64,000 bases of DNA from Trichosphaerium sp. ATCC 40318 (lineage: Eukaryota; Discosea; Flabellinia; Trichosidae). Shown here piece after piece: positions 1-12,800 of this stretch. Every line of letters begins with the position of its first letter. Positions within the stretch are counted from its first letter, which is position 1. The stretch lies in assembly GCA_038496445.1 (NCBI GenBank), contig JALMLS010000455.1:744001-808000 (forward strand), read 5' to 3'. Made by a program: the position numbers and the translations under genes. The notes beneath the pieces are model-generated. The model was not told the origin of the DNA. It saw nothing but the letters and a program-made list of their open reading frames with translations, and did not search any database.

Positions 1-1513
1 TCTTGGTACGATGTTATCAGTATCAATTGGTGCTTGTTGTTTAGGCGAAGAATCATGATTGTCCTAAAGGTAAGTTACAATGTCAATGTGAATAAGTTGT
101 TACATACACTGTCTTCGCTATTTTGGTTTGTTTCAACCTCTTCTTTGTTTTCTTCAACATCTTGTTTGTTACATACATTGTCGTCAATTGCTGCTTGTTG
201 TTGAGGCGAAGAATCATGATTGTCCTAAAGATGAGTTACGATGTGAATGTGAATACGTTGTTACATACATTGTCTTCACTATCTTGTTTTGTCTCAAGCT
301 CTTCTTTGTTTTCTTCAACATCTTGTTTGTTACAAGTATTGTCATCAATATTTTGTTTTGTTTCAAGCTCTTCTTTGTTTTCTTCAACCTGAATATCCTT
401 TTTAGGTAGTTCAAACTCCCGACGAGTATGTTGAATAACTTCATTGGATATAGCCGTATCTTCAGCATGTTTCTCTCTGAACATGCCTACTACACCTGAT
501 ACCAAAGAAGATAGTCTACCTCTCCTGTGTTTTGGCGGATGATTGTGTTTCTTGTGTGCAGATTCCAAAGAAGATGCTCTACGTCTCTTGTGTTTTGGTG
601 GATGCCTGCGTTTCGACGGATGATTGAGTTTCTTGTGTATGGACCCTGTGTTTGTTTAACATGCATACGAGAAATGGGTCGTACTATAAGCGTCTGGTTT
701 CACCATGTATGACGCACAAGCTTCAAATATTTCTTTAACATTTATCATATTTTTCGCAGAACACTCAATGTAATCAAACGCTCCAATATCTTTTGCCATT
801 TCAATACCTATTTATTGTTACGTCAATAATTAATGTATGTTCTATTATCACGTGATTTTGTACCTTCGTTGCAAGTGATAGGAGATTGATTTGCTAATAG
901 TTTAATAGTTTCTGAGTCATCTCTTAGTTCTAATTGAGCGCCAACAAGCAAACACTGAGCATTCTTAGGACAATGTTGTTTGCATTCCGCATACCACTAT
1001 ATACGCATTACTTTTACAATAACAACGTAAAAAAACAGCATACCTTAACCTTTGCAGACTCAAAGCTCAGAGGGTTTACAATAGAGAAAACAACTACGTA
1101 AATATTGATTCCCTAAAATGAAAGTGAGATTTACAATTCCAAAAAACGACTAAAAGTATTGTACAGAATTGTATCTTAATTTTCTGACGCGGTCTAATTT
1201 CTCAGATCCGCTCTACAAAAGGAGTGTTAATCTTATTTAATTTAATTTTCTTTAATTCAAAAGGAGTCTTACAATGTCTATAATAAGCAAGCGAGCTCTT
1301 TTACCATCAACAACTATCTCGCCTAAATAGAAATTAAAATAAAATTACTAAAAAACAAAACTAGTAAATATTTGTTCTGGTACTTGTAAAGTCATCTACG
1401 ACTGTAGGTGTATAATCAACAGGATGTTTACTTCGGTACGTGGCTAGTATTTCTTGTTTGACATCGTTCAATCTATCTCCTACAAACAACACTCGATATT
1501 CAGGCTCGGCCAT
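1..1513 (-). CDS. Rho-family-like pseudoGTPase with repetitive C-terminal extension (partial, runs off left edge)
   Basis: Small-GTPase fold of the Rho type, spliced from about six exons starting at the ATG at 1513-1511. After splicing I read a beta1 segment (YRVLFVGDRLND), a switch-I-like YTPTVVDDF, VDGKRARLLIID, a Rho-type WYAECKQHCPKNAQ, the LELRDD helix and the G5 motif ECSAK. The nucleotide-binding motifs are damaged: the P-loop lacks GK[ST], DTAGQE reads roughly DISGSE, and NKxD reads AQLE. It therefore probably does not cycle GTP and may act as a scaffold. Reading through position 707 gives a Rho-length protein (about 193 aa) ending at a TAA near 656. Splicing out about 653-707 instead joins basic repeats (HKKxNHPPKHKRR) at 480-650 and then acidic repeats that continue past the left edge. 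The Rho-like fold is clear. Loss of activity is inference, and whether both C-termini are made is unknown. Confidence 0.7.
43..365 (-). repeat. Tandem exon-intron repeat, about 161 bp period
   Basis: The string aggcgaagaatcatgattg recurs at 43 and 204. Each unit holds an acidic coding segment (VEENKEELETKQ type, with EDNVCNN) followed on the minus strand by a 47-nt intron beginning GTATGTAAC and ending TTTAG. Exon and intron were duplicated together, in frame. A partial third copy of the acidic motif lies at about 310-390. Confidence 0.75.
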
Positions 1514-2209
1514 CTTGAAAATAATGAGACGACTTTAGACTTGTTTTGAAGCGTTAAGTATACACGAAAGATGATAATACGTGCACAAGATACGGCCTTA
1601 GTTGTAAGATAATACCGTAATATTACATACGTGATTATACATTTTGGGTTCAACTTTGGACCGTGAACCGTTTTGTTCGCTTTTTATGAATTTTATTGTT
1701 ACTTTTTAGCGAAAGCAGTCTTGATCACGTGAACTCAATTCTAAAATATTGTCGGGACATTTATTAGCTATTTACGTAAATCTCAATACAATTGTGTATT
1801 TCTCAAAGTTCACAATGGATATCTTCTAGAATACGTACCCAATATTGTGACATTGTTTTATGCGACAAGCGCGTAAACTTGAAAAAAAAAAAAGAGCAAA
1901 GGTTCGATTTAAGCCATTTTTTCTAATCTCTGTGAGTACTCCCAATACACTGTTTTACGCGTAAGGAAACGTTTTATAACACTCATTATCCCAAACTGTG
2001 TGCCATTGTAAAACATTTTGTTGACGTAAATAGCGTTTGGGTACCTTATTATTGAGCGTCTGAAGTATGTATCAGGGTTTTATGAGGGTAACAGCCTTCA
2101 ATACTTTTTGTGGTTGAACGAACTTCTTTCTTCTCAATTACGCTAATGTAGCACTCTATTGGCATTTTAAATTAAACTAGCGTAATTAAAACAGTTCCAG
2201 TACAACTAC
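1514..2209. other. Intergenic, no gene seen
   Basis: No open frame or splice-linked coding segment that I can support. AT-rich. It holds one CACGTG site (near 1733) and lies between the pseudoGTPase start and the LINE insertion. Confidence 0.5.
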
Positions 2210-2990
2210 AAAACTGTACAATTTTTTTTTTTATTAAGTCAGTTTATTGACACGACGGTACATTCCGCACATGTTTACACATGAAGTACAGCAAAAACTA
2301 AGGGTTACGATCCCTTCGCCGTTAAACGATTAAATAGGTGGACCACACCTGCTAGCTAGAGCAAAGGCATGTATAAGTAGGATTTGTCTTTTGGGTTTTT
2401 AAGTCTATTTTCTACCAGAGCCATTTCTTTTTCAATCAGTGATCGGTGTTTAGTGAAAGAGGGGAGCCCTTCTGAGTGTCGGGCTGCATTATACGCTATC
2501 CAAGTCCGTTTTATAAGGATTGCCAGGTAAAGTTGGTTAATTGGGCTAAGAGAAGATAGAGAATGCAAGGTGTCAGAACAGAATTGAAAGTTAAGTCTAA
2601 GATTTTTAGCAATGATGGTAGTAACATAGTAAGGAGGAGATTTGAAGAGGATCCACATAATATGGTCTTGTTCAGCGTCATAGGCGCATCGAAGTGTGCG
2701 AAGGATTGCTCTAAGTAGGTAATCTCTGAGTATAGGGAATATTTTGAAGTGGTTGCCCGAGTGTAGAACTTTGAAGGTGTTTTCCAGTTTAAGGCCATAC
2801 TTGATTAGCATCTCTTTGATACGAGCAGTTGGTTCGCCTTTATTAGCAGTAGAAAGTTTATAAAGTTGTTTGGCGCTTCTCGGTTTAGGGCCTACAGCAT
2901 CTATAACTTCATCTAAAGAGCAGTTTATGAATTTGGTGTTGAGGGATATCCAGGCGTTTCTACAAATTGTGAAATGAAAACTGTACAATT
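2210..2990 (-). mobile_element. 5'-truncated LINE-type retrotransposon insertion with target-site duplication
   Basis: The 14-mer AAAACTGTACAATT occurs at 2210-2223 and again at 2977-2990, flanking a 753-bp insert (2224-2976). On the minus strand the insert ends in a poly(A) run (complement of 2222-2232) after an AATAAA-like string. Target-site duplication, 3' poly(A) and an abrupt 5' end inside a reading frame are the marks of target-primed reverse transcription by a non-LTR element. A related 3' tail (GGAATGTACCGTCG followed by GTCAATAAA) occurs at 29118-29140, so this is a family. Confidence 0.85.
2356..2976 (-). pseudogene. C-terminal fragment of LINE ORF (inside the insertion)
   Basis: Open frame of about 206 codons from the truncated 5' edge of the element to a stop at 2356. 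It encodes a hydrophobic and aromatic-rich segment (FTICRNAWISLN, HIMWILFKS, LAILIKRTWIAYNAARHS) of the type that follows the reverse transcriptase domain in LINE proteins. The polymerase domain itself is absent, so this is a dead fragment. In-frame codons upstream of 2976 belong to the insertion target, not the element. Assignment rests on the surrounding insertion structure; the peptide alone would not be decisive. Confidence 0.6.
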
Positions 2991-3111
2991 CAAAAGAGGA
3001 AGCACCGTTCAAAATAGAAACGTGTTATCAGTGTAGGATAACCAGGGCTAGGCAAGTTATTTTCATTGTTGCATTTGATCACGTGTCAAAAATAATAAAT
3101 TTCATAACAAC

Positions 3112-3529
3112 TTATAAGAAATCCGGTAAGTGATCCGACGCACTACAGGATTCAACTTTGTTGATAACACTGCACATTGGTTGGAATGCTACGACGTATC
3201 TATGGTTTTTATTTTTACAACAAAGTGAGTAGGACGGTGCATAGTTAACTACATTATAGACACGTTTATGGAACGGCAGACATTCAACTGTATTTTGGTT
3301 GAACCAATTTTGGCTTGTCAGCAAGGACTGTTATGTAAATCGCAACAAAATATGTACAGTTTATTGAGGTAGCAGGAAAATCAGCAGTGTGAGCTTTTAT
3401 GCATATGACAAAAGAAAAGATGTGAGCGTTCCGCGTCCTAGAAAAATAGCACGTGAAATCCTGAGGTACAGGAAAACGATAAAGACAATCAAAAAATAAC
3501 ATACAAAACAACATAACATCACTACTCAT
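3112..3529 (-). CDS. Weak candidate: two overlapping frames, possibly one small frameshifted gene
   Basis: A minus-strand ATG at 3529 opens an 81-codon frame with a hydrophobic N-terminus (MLFCMLFFDCLY). A second frame of about 70 codons overlaps its end and runs to a stop at 3112. The shared point near 3320 would need a frameshift or a splice that I cannot place. No family recognised. It lies between the LINE insertion and the 3' end of the DOT1 gene. This may be chance. Confidence 0.2.
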
Positions 3530-3619
3530 GAGACATGAATGCGATTAAAAAAACCTTAGATTAAATGAGTAATATAATAAGTTTTGAGGTAATGTAAGTC
3601 TTTGATTTGTGTTTGAAGA

Positions 3620-3625
3620 TTTATT
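3620..3625 (-). terminator. AATAAA polyadenylation signal of the DOT1-PHD gene
   Basis: AATAAA on the minus strand about 230 nt past the TAA at 3859-3857, in an AT-rich tract. Similar AATAAA strings follow several other genes here (24526, about 28998, about 43590). Confidence 0.4.
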
Positions 3626-3856
3626 GTACAATTTTTTGAATTCACATACATTCCAAGTAAGTTTTTTTTTGTTTTTTGTTTTTGGACGGCTCCTTTTGTT
3701 CATTTTTCTTTTTTTTTGAGTATTGGTATTTGCTGGACAAAGAACAGTTGTCCAGACAAAAAAAATTGAACCAAAGATAAAAAAAAAGAAGCAAGAAGCG
3801 GAGAGCGTCCCAAAAAAAATTGAATGTGTTGGTTTTTTTTTTTTGATTTTTTTCTC

Positions 3857-6800
3857 TTATTGATTGTCTGATGGACGTATCCGCCAGTTATTAAATGCAG
3901 ATCGTCCTCTATCATTAGTTATATGCGATGTGGTGCCATTATTATTATCAGTGCGTCTATTGACCTAAAAAAAAGCCAAATCAGTAAACAGTCAATTCAA
4001 GAAAAAAATAAGAAAAAAAGTTGAAGGAGATTTTTTTTCCTTCCATCGGTTGGTCCTTAAAAGGTGGGGCAGTAAAAAAGATTTATATGTACCTTATGTG
4101 GATTATCCCAAACTCTGTTGTTATGGTGAGGTTTATTATTATGATTACCATTAGGAGCTTGCCCAAATCTACCAACATTTGTGAAATTTTTTGGTGGTTG
4201 TGCAATAAGAATTGGCTGTTCATCAACTTCTTGCCGCACTACAAAAATATCATTAGTACAAAATTACACAACAATAAATAATACTTTAAGACAATAACTC
4301 AGCAAGCCAATTTAAGCTAAGGAGAACCAAGAAATTATGCGAATATTTTGGGTTTTGAACAAAGCAAGAAAGAAAAAAAACAAGACCAGAAAAAAGTTGC
4401 AACAAAATGTACCTGGTTGAGCATCAAAATTTGGTGTGTATCCTTGGTTAGGGTCTATAGTATCACGCCGCGAATTATTATTTCTAAACAGAAAAAAAAT
4501 CAGCACAAGAGTTACCAACAAAGCAAGAAAGAAACAAGGAGTAAAAAAAAAAAAAAAGCAAAAAAGAAAAAAAGCAAACAAAAAAAAATGTTTTGCAGGT
4601 TTTTTTTTAGCCAACAAAACTTGCCGTCGCCGTTTGTGCGGAGAGTATTGAACTCTTGCGGGTTGCCTCCGCGACACCGCAGGTCGCTTCAACACGGATG
4701 ACTTGTGGTTTTTAGGCAGCATATTAGGTACATTGACGAGCCGCACTTCATTTTGGTCTGTAGAGCCAATCGTCGAATTAGAAAAATCGACTTGAGGTTG
4801 CATCGGAGCAACACGAATTCCACCTCCATTGCTACTAACGTTTTGAGGTGATATCACTGAAGGTTTCATTGGCATCAGAGGTTGAGAAAGATCAATCTTT
4901 ATACCTACTGAAGAAGCAGAGAGACTAGAAGAAAGAGGTCTTTCATCTCTTGGTCCAGTATTAAAACTCTTAGAAATCGGATTATTTATCGAAAGACCAC
5001 TGTTGTTGCTATGAGGTACTCTAGTATCACGTCTACTGTTAGCCAATGATGTACCACTACCACTTTTATGTAGCTTTCGTCTTTGAACTCCTGTGAATGG
5101 TTGTGGCGGTACACCAAATCCAACTGGTAGAGTATCAACAGAAGGACTCTTTGGTCTCATTTCTTGACCAGTAATACCAAAAACAACATCACTCTCACTT
5201 GAATCACTCTTCTTCTCATCAGATAAAGGAGATAGCTGCCTGTCATTGGTTTTCAATATAGATAAGTCTCTATCTCTATCATATGCTTCAATAAGCTCAG
5301 GAGCTGGATTTGGAATCAGATTGACAACATCATCAATGATTGGAGAAGAAGAGACAACATTTGTTGAAGATGCTTTCTTCTTCTTCTTACCAATTTCAGC
5401 TTCTCGTTGCTTAATATTAGATATGAATGTATCAGCATTCATAGAAGAGTGTAATCCATCAGAAGAGCTTAAAGACGTTGACTTCCCACGGAAAGAAAAG
5501 GTCGTATGTGATGGATAAATTTGAGGCTTCATAGGATCTAGTTGAATGCCACCAAGGTTTTGATGTACTGTGGGACGTGAAGGTAATGGTGTTCGTACGT
5601 GTTGGTGCGTTTTAACGCCTCCTCGTGGTGAAGGCCTTGGTAATAGGTTACTAGGCGATTGAGGGACTGTAGGACTCGAAGACAAGCTCAGCAACCCATT
5701 TGGAAGGAGATGAGGAGCGTGGTTTGGTGTTGTGTTGATAGCAGGCGAAATACGCTTAAAAGCTGTTAAGCCGTTACCAGAGTTCCGAAGAATTGGTCTG
5801 TGAGGTGTTGGGATCTCAACTGACGAAGAAAGGCCAAGGGACCTGTCTCCAAGTGTTGGAGATGGAGGTTTTGTTGATGCAGGCTCAATTGACATAGGAG
5901 ACTCTTGAGAACTCTGAAGCGTAGCCTTGTCATCCGCTAAAAGAAGAAAAAAAATCAGTACTTAAGCCAGTGAATAAACGTTAAGTTGTGTTCAAAGAGA
6001 TGAACAAAAAATTCTTTCTTGCGTACCCTGCTTGACAACGAACGATGAAACATTTGTATCAAGCGTTGTAGGTGTAGATACTGTATTTTCAACGTCATCA
6101 GAAGCTTCTTGGTCCGCTTCATCAACGTCCATAGGCGAGTCAGAGCAGCTCTCACAAAACCATTTTGGTAGATTCAATACACGAAGAGATTCTTCATCAG
6201 AAAGTTTTAAGCATGTTGTGTGGTATCCTATAAGTTAAGAGTTAATTAAAAAGCAACCAAAAACCAAACATGTCTGCAAAGAAGCCATCAAATGCAGCTT
6301 TTTGTCAAAATATCAAACAAAAACTGCTTTGCACAAAAAACGTTGTTCATCGTCGTACCTTGCTCGCACTTATCACAAAGGATCATATTATGTTCAGGTG
6401 TTAGACTCTTACAGATTTCACAACCCTTAGAACCTAATCGTAGACATTCATCGCTACAATACCATGCAGGCCCTACAAGAAGAAAAAAAGTTTCAGCAAA
6501 CAAGTTTCTACGCTCAATCCTATTTTAGCGTACATAACAATCCAGTCTGCGATAGAGTACGATCACGGTCTTTTTCAAGTTCCAAGCAAGCAATATGAAA
6601 GCCTCAAACAACATTTAGTTCCAGTGAAATCGAGAAAAAAAATCATTCAAACAATCACCTTTTTCACATTGTTGGCAATAAATAGATGGCTTAAACTCAG
6701 CCTCGTGACCTTCAATGGACTCAGACCAAGCATCAGCGATTTGCGATTTACAAGTCTCACAAGTAGTATCATTCTTTCCCCAGCGATTGGTACCTAAAAA

Positions 6801-9800
6801 GAACTTGAGTAAGACCAAGACGAAAACAAAATCAAAAAAAAAAGAAAATCAAGCTCAAAATTTCGAATTACTACGTACCTAGACACCAGCTCTTGTGCAC
6901 CACACAGTTAAGACAATGAGCTCCTTTATGAGCAGATGCCTTTAGCTTGCGTTGAGAGTTCTTATTTCCGAATATAACACCGCAACGACATGGATTATCC
7001 ATTTCTGGGTCTCCATCAAGTGATCTAACCCACTCTTGCCAAACTTGACATTCCTTACGATGACTAGCTGTGCTAGAAGCCATAATATGACCACAAACAC
7101 CTACAATACCATTCAATACTCAAAAGAACAACAAAGAGTCGTAAAAAAACAGAAAAGAAAAGAGTTAAGTCGTACATCGATAAGGGAGTTTTGGGATTTG
7201 ATCAACATAAAATCGACCACGCTCGTCATAAACGCGAAGCTAATAATGTCAGTTACCCATAGAGATAGTAAAGAGAGAACTAATAAACAGAAGCGTACAT
7301 TGTAAGGTTGTAGAGTTCGCGAAACAGATACAATACGTTTAGAAACATCACCATCATCATATTGTGGTCGTAACGTTAGTTTTCCTGTACGTAATGAACG
7401 TGCAGCAGGAGCAGCACTAGGTGCGCCTGAAAGGCGTCTATAATGATACAGTTAGACTATAATGATAAAGAGATGTATACATACCGTTTCTTCCTTGGAT
7501 TGCCTTCATCTTGGTCAGCCAACCAAGAATAATCAACTCTATTTCTTTTTCTCAATTTAGGCGATTCCTCTTCCCTAAAAAAAGGTATCTAGTGTTAACA
7601 CTACTACTAGCCATCACAATACAACATAAAAAACTACGTACAGTCCAAACATCATGTTACGTTCACGTAACAAGTCACCTGGTCTTCTGGCAGCAAATGA
7701 TGTCATGAAACCACGATCGACTTCATAAACAAAGTATTCAACGGAACCTGTAAAAAAAAATATGTCAATAAAAAAAGGCCTAACTTAAAGATATTGTCTT
7801 TTAGACGTACCGGACTTCCATGAGAACGCATCAGACTTACTACGAATCTTACCCCAAGGCCACTTGAAAATCTCAGCAGGTGTACCATGAGAACGTGTTC
7901 TCCAAGGCTTGTATCGAGGAAATAAGTCTTTAGTTGTAATCAACCGAGTGCCATCTAGAGAGAAAAAAAAACAGTAAGTTCAAGCACACTTAAAACAAGA
8001 GGCACAGCAAAGATATGTACAACAATCAATAACAACGTATTGATGTTAAAACCATACAACACTTTTATATTAAGAAATATTTTGCCAAGCGAACCATGGC
8101 GCAAAGTGATGAAGTTCAAAAAAAAAATAAAAAAAAATAGACAAAAAGGTGTCTTCAAACTACTCGTACCTTTCATACACTCTCGGAAATGCTGTGTTAA
8201 AGGCATATTAACCTCTGCTGGAAAGCATACATTATTCATAAATACTACAGTAGCCTCTGTAATTAGACCAAGTGCTTGATCAGATAAAGCATCACATTGA
8301 ATAACTTTAGCTCTATCTGGTGTAACATCGGCATTAACCCGTCTAAGCTCTCGTCCATACCACCTGTACAGGTCGTTTGCACCTTCATTTAGATCTTCAC
8401 GGATCTCTACACCGATTCCCCTACAACCAGTCATAGCAGTCATTTGCATTACAACATTGCCAAGGCCTTGTTTAAAAAGGTAAGTAAAAAAAAAATCATA
8501 ACGAACAAAAAATTTCAACAAAAAGCTGTTAGCCTTACCAGATCCAATATCATAAAATACATCATTCTCGTTAATCTTAAGACGTGAAATAACATCATAA
8601 ACCCATTCAGGCATAGCTTCTCCATAAACCTCTTTGGTTTCGAGACCTGAAATGAAATGTTAAAAAAAGTACAACTCAAAAAAAAAAAGCTACAAACTGT
8701 TTTCATTTCGACTCACCTTTGTACTTGTTGAACATGCCATGATCTAGCTTAGATGAACGCCACATATTACCCCAAGCTGTTTCCCACTCGTTCAAGCTCA
8801 AATATCTCTTTGGCTTAGGAGGAGGCTCAACAACGCCTTGAGGCATCGATTTTACGACAATCGCTGTTTGATCTTCAGCCAATTCTCTTTCACTTTCTGG
8901 GACAGCTTGAGCCTTTGGAACATCAGGCATTGTAACATCAGGCATTGGAACATCAGTTTGTGGTACATCCATCGGAATCTTCAATACAATAGGCTTAGAG
9001 CTATCATTTTGATCATTCTCAGCGTCAGAAGAGGAGTTTGGCGTTTCGCCTTTTTTAGCAGCTTCTGCAGCATCTTTTTCGGCTTGTAAAGCGCTTATAC
9101 GCTCTCTTAATTCCTTATCTATCTTCTCAACACATTCACCATTAATAGCTCTTTCAAGAAGACCAGGTGCAGCAAACTCATAATGCCTTAGAATCTTACA
9201 TTCTGTTTTCATCTTTTGACGGCATATATTAGTCTTAGCACCATAAACATGTATGCGCATATCAGCAACATTATCAAGTATAACACCTAGAATAAATAAT
9301 TTAATAAACAAACAAAACACAATCAAGAAAAAAAGCAAAGAAAGTCGAAGAAAAAGAATTCTAAAGCAAGAAAAAATAAGAAAAAAAAGCGCACCACAAC
9401 CGAGACACATTAAACCATTTAGATGGAATACTCTACCATTTAGAGGTTCAAGATCAGCTTGATCTCTTAGTAAAGTATTATTCATTGTATCATCTGTACT
9501 ATCTGAGCTATCTCCATCATTAACAGCCTCATAAGGTCTCTTTCTCTTTTTATATCTAGATTTTGATTCCAAATGACTCTTCGTAACCTTAAGTGTTAAC
9601 CTATGGTTACGATATGACCGTAATGACTCATCAGAAGATCCATCTTGTAAACTAAAACTAGCAGAAGAGTCTGACGAGTTACCAAAAGTAAGACGCCTTC
9701 GCTTAGCATGATGAACTGCTTTTTTTCTTTTTTTAGTTCTAGATCCTTTTGGCCTTCCAGGACCTCTTCTCTTCTTAACAACTGGAGCACTCTGACGAGC

Positions 9801-12800
9801 TACACTCTTCTTTTTAATCTTTGTACTTCCTCTTTTAGTTCTTTTATCATATGTAGAGGAAGAGGTCTTAATAGTCTTGGTAGGTTTTGCCTTTTGTGGG
9901 CGCTCTTAAAAAATGTATTAATTTCGAATGAACTTGTAGAAAAATGATAAAAATCTTTCTTACCTGGACAATCACGTGAGTGTACACGTAATTCACGACT
10001 AGATCTGAATCGTTTGTTACACAATTTACATATTTCATTGCCTTCAGGCTGAAGAGATTTATCATAATTAATATATCTTTCCAAACGAGCCAACTCTTCA
10101 AGTTCTTTCATACCCTTACGACTCTTTTTCATCTGTTTTGGCTACAATAATAACATAAATAAATAATACACATCAACATACTAGAATAAAATACAAAAAA
10201 AAAGATAAAGTTTTTAGAGAGCGTGTAACGCCAAAAATAAAAATAGTAAGAAAAAAACAAGAAAGGAAAAAGAAAAGCGTACAGAAGATAAGACAGAAGA
10301 AACACTTCTCTCTCGCTTTCTAGGTTTTGAAACCTTCTCTCCTGGATCAACATAAAGACCACCATCATCTCTCTTACTCTTCTTTTTCTTAGAAGACTCA
10401 TTATCAACACTCTTAGAAAGACCACCAGAGCTTGATGAAAGAGATAAACGAGAAGAAGACCTAACCTTTCTTCTAGGTTTAGGAGGTTCAGGATTATACT
10501 CCTCACTATCTTTAAGCCTACTATCACTATGCTTGTTCCTATAAGACGAGCCAATAAAGTAGTCTGTATGCCTAACAGACTCACTCTCGCTGTCAGTCTG
10601 ATGAGGTCTATCTCCAATAACAACTTTTCTAACAATTGATCGTTTTCTTGTTGTATATACTTTACCCTCACTATCATCTGTGCTTTGACGTGGTCTATTA
10701 CCAATAACAACATTTCTTACTATCCTCTTTCTCTTCCTCTTTGATCTTCCTTCAGAAGCACCACTATTATGTAATGCTTGTGGAGCTTCAGCAACAGCTG
10801 CAAGAAGTAGAATACCATCATTAGCTTGCTCATCTGAACCGCTTGCTTCACATCTTTGGAAGCTCACTGAATCTTTAACACCACGATAACGAGAAGGAGA
10901 AGGTAAGTTATCATCAACTCGATTATCTCTGATCTGAGAATGATCTATTGCATCACCAATAGAACAAAGAACAGAAGCACCCTCTACATCAGCAGCAAGA
11001 GGCGCATTGTCATCAGAACCAGCGCTAGAACTAATAGGAGGTGGCGGGTTAAGCGGTGGTTCTTCACTGCCTGTAGGACCCGCTGAGGTGATGTGTGATG
11101 AATCAGAGTCGCTATTTGGAAGTAGGGACTCAGGCACAGCTGAAACAGGAATTTTTTGAATGTAGGTATCAGGAGGATGGTTATCACGGTCTGATGCTTC
11201 AGCTGATGCACTCATTTCATCTGAATCTGTAGGGCGGTTGCCAATATGTAATTCCAAAACAGGAGGCTTAGAAGGACACCCTGCTGATTCATAGGCTGCC
11301 CACATATTTCTAGTTACTCTACGCTTCCATGACTGCGTCCACCAACGCCCATTCTATTGGTATATTAAAAAAACAAGCCAAAAATTGTTAAACGCCGAAA
11401 ACGACTTAAAAGTAGTAGATATAGTATAAAGAACATACGTTATCCTTCTTTTTACCGTGTACTTGCTTTTTAGAAGCACTAGAGGTTTGTTTTGGCGCTT
11501 TAGGTCGTTTTGCCTTTGTGGTACTTGGTGTTGTGTTTTGGTTCTTTGGTGGTCTACCACGCTTCCTCTTAACAACTGGAGAGCCATTTGTAGCGCTCTA
11601 CATTAAGTTAGTATCAAGTTACAGCGTTAAAACCTTTTTACCTTTTTTGCTATTTTATTCTTTTTAGTAGGCGTCTTTTTAGCTTTCTTCCCTGTTGTAA
11701 CCGTTTTATCCTTAAGCGGACGCTTACGAGGTCTTCCACGCTTCTTTGGTAACTTTGGTGCTGCAGGTTCAGGAAGTGGATGTTTACGAGGACGTCCTCT
11801 GCCTCTTGGTGCTTTAGTGGCTGTTTGCTTTGGTGGTGGTTTCGGTTGCATCTTAAAAAACGTCAGCAAGGCAACAGGAGCAAACGAATGTAAATTGACG
11901 TCGATAGTCCCAATTCACTGATTTCATGTTTTTGTACCTCAGGTGTAAACCATTCTGGTTTTATCTTCTTGAATACAGGCACCCACTCACCAATAAGCTC
12001 ATTGAGCGTTTTACCCTTACACCTCCATTTACCCTTGTTACTCTTTCCTCTTGTAAATCCAAGTGCTTCCAAAAAAGCGGCGTAATCTACAAAAATACGT
12101 TAATTAAAGAAAAGCAGGTATCAATAGCAGTACCTGGATCTTTTGTACATAACGCCTTTGGGAACGATACAGAGGTCATTCGCTTTAACTGGTTTGAGCT
12201 TGCTGTCATTAGCATGAACGCAACGCCATACAAAGCCAAACAACCGCGATGTTTACGTAATATTTCACCTTTGGTCTAAGAAAAATCAGCAAAAACACTT
12301 TAAACTCACAGAATACGCACAGTTTGCATTATAGGTACACAAGTAGGACAAAACCAATCGCCATCAGGCACATCTTCCATATTTATGTCCAAACAAAACG
12401 TATGAAACCCACAGTTGCATAAATCACAAACAAGCATCTTATCACCATCATTTGGGTCTTTACACATTTTACAAGGCTGAGAAAAACGTCAGAATAACCG
12501 CCTTTACATCTACGCGTCTCACAAAAAAAAAATAAAACTACAACAGTACCATATCATCAGCAACAGATACTTCATCTGGGTCTACATCTATTTCAGGTTC
12601 CTTCTCAACACTATCAAATACAAAATTCGGTCCGCCTTCACTGTCGTCAGCAGCATGGGCGGATGAATCATTCTCACCTGGCTTAACAATGCCTGGGGTT
12701 GAGTTGTTAAATGCTTGAGAGTCTCCACTGCTCAATAGCGATGAGTATTGTGACGCCTATTAACCACGTAAGCAAATAGGAAAAAATGGCTACGCATTGG

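Noticed and set aside
4348-4701. Lys-rich plus-strand ORFs
   Set aside because: Products of A-rich introns and antisense of the DOT1-PHD tail exons.
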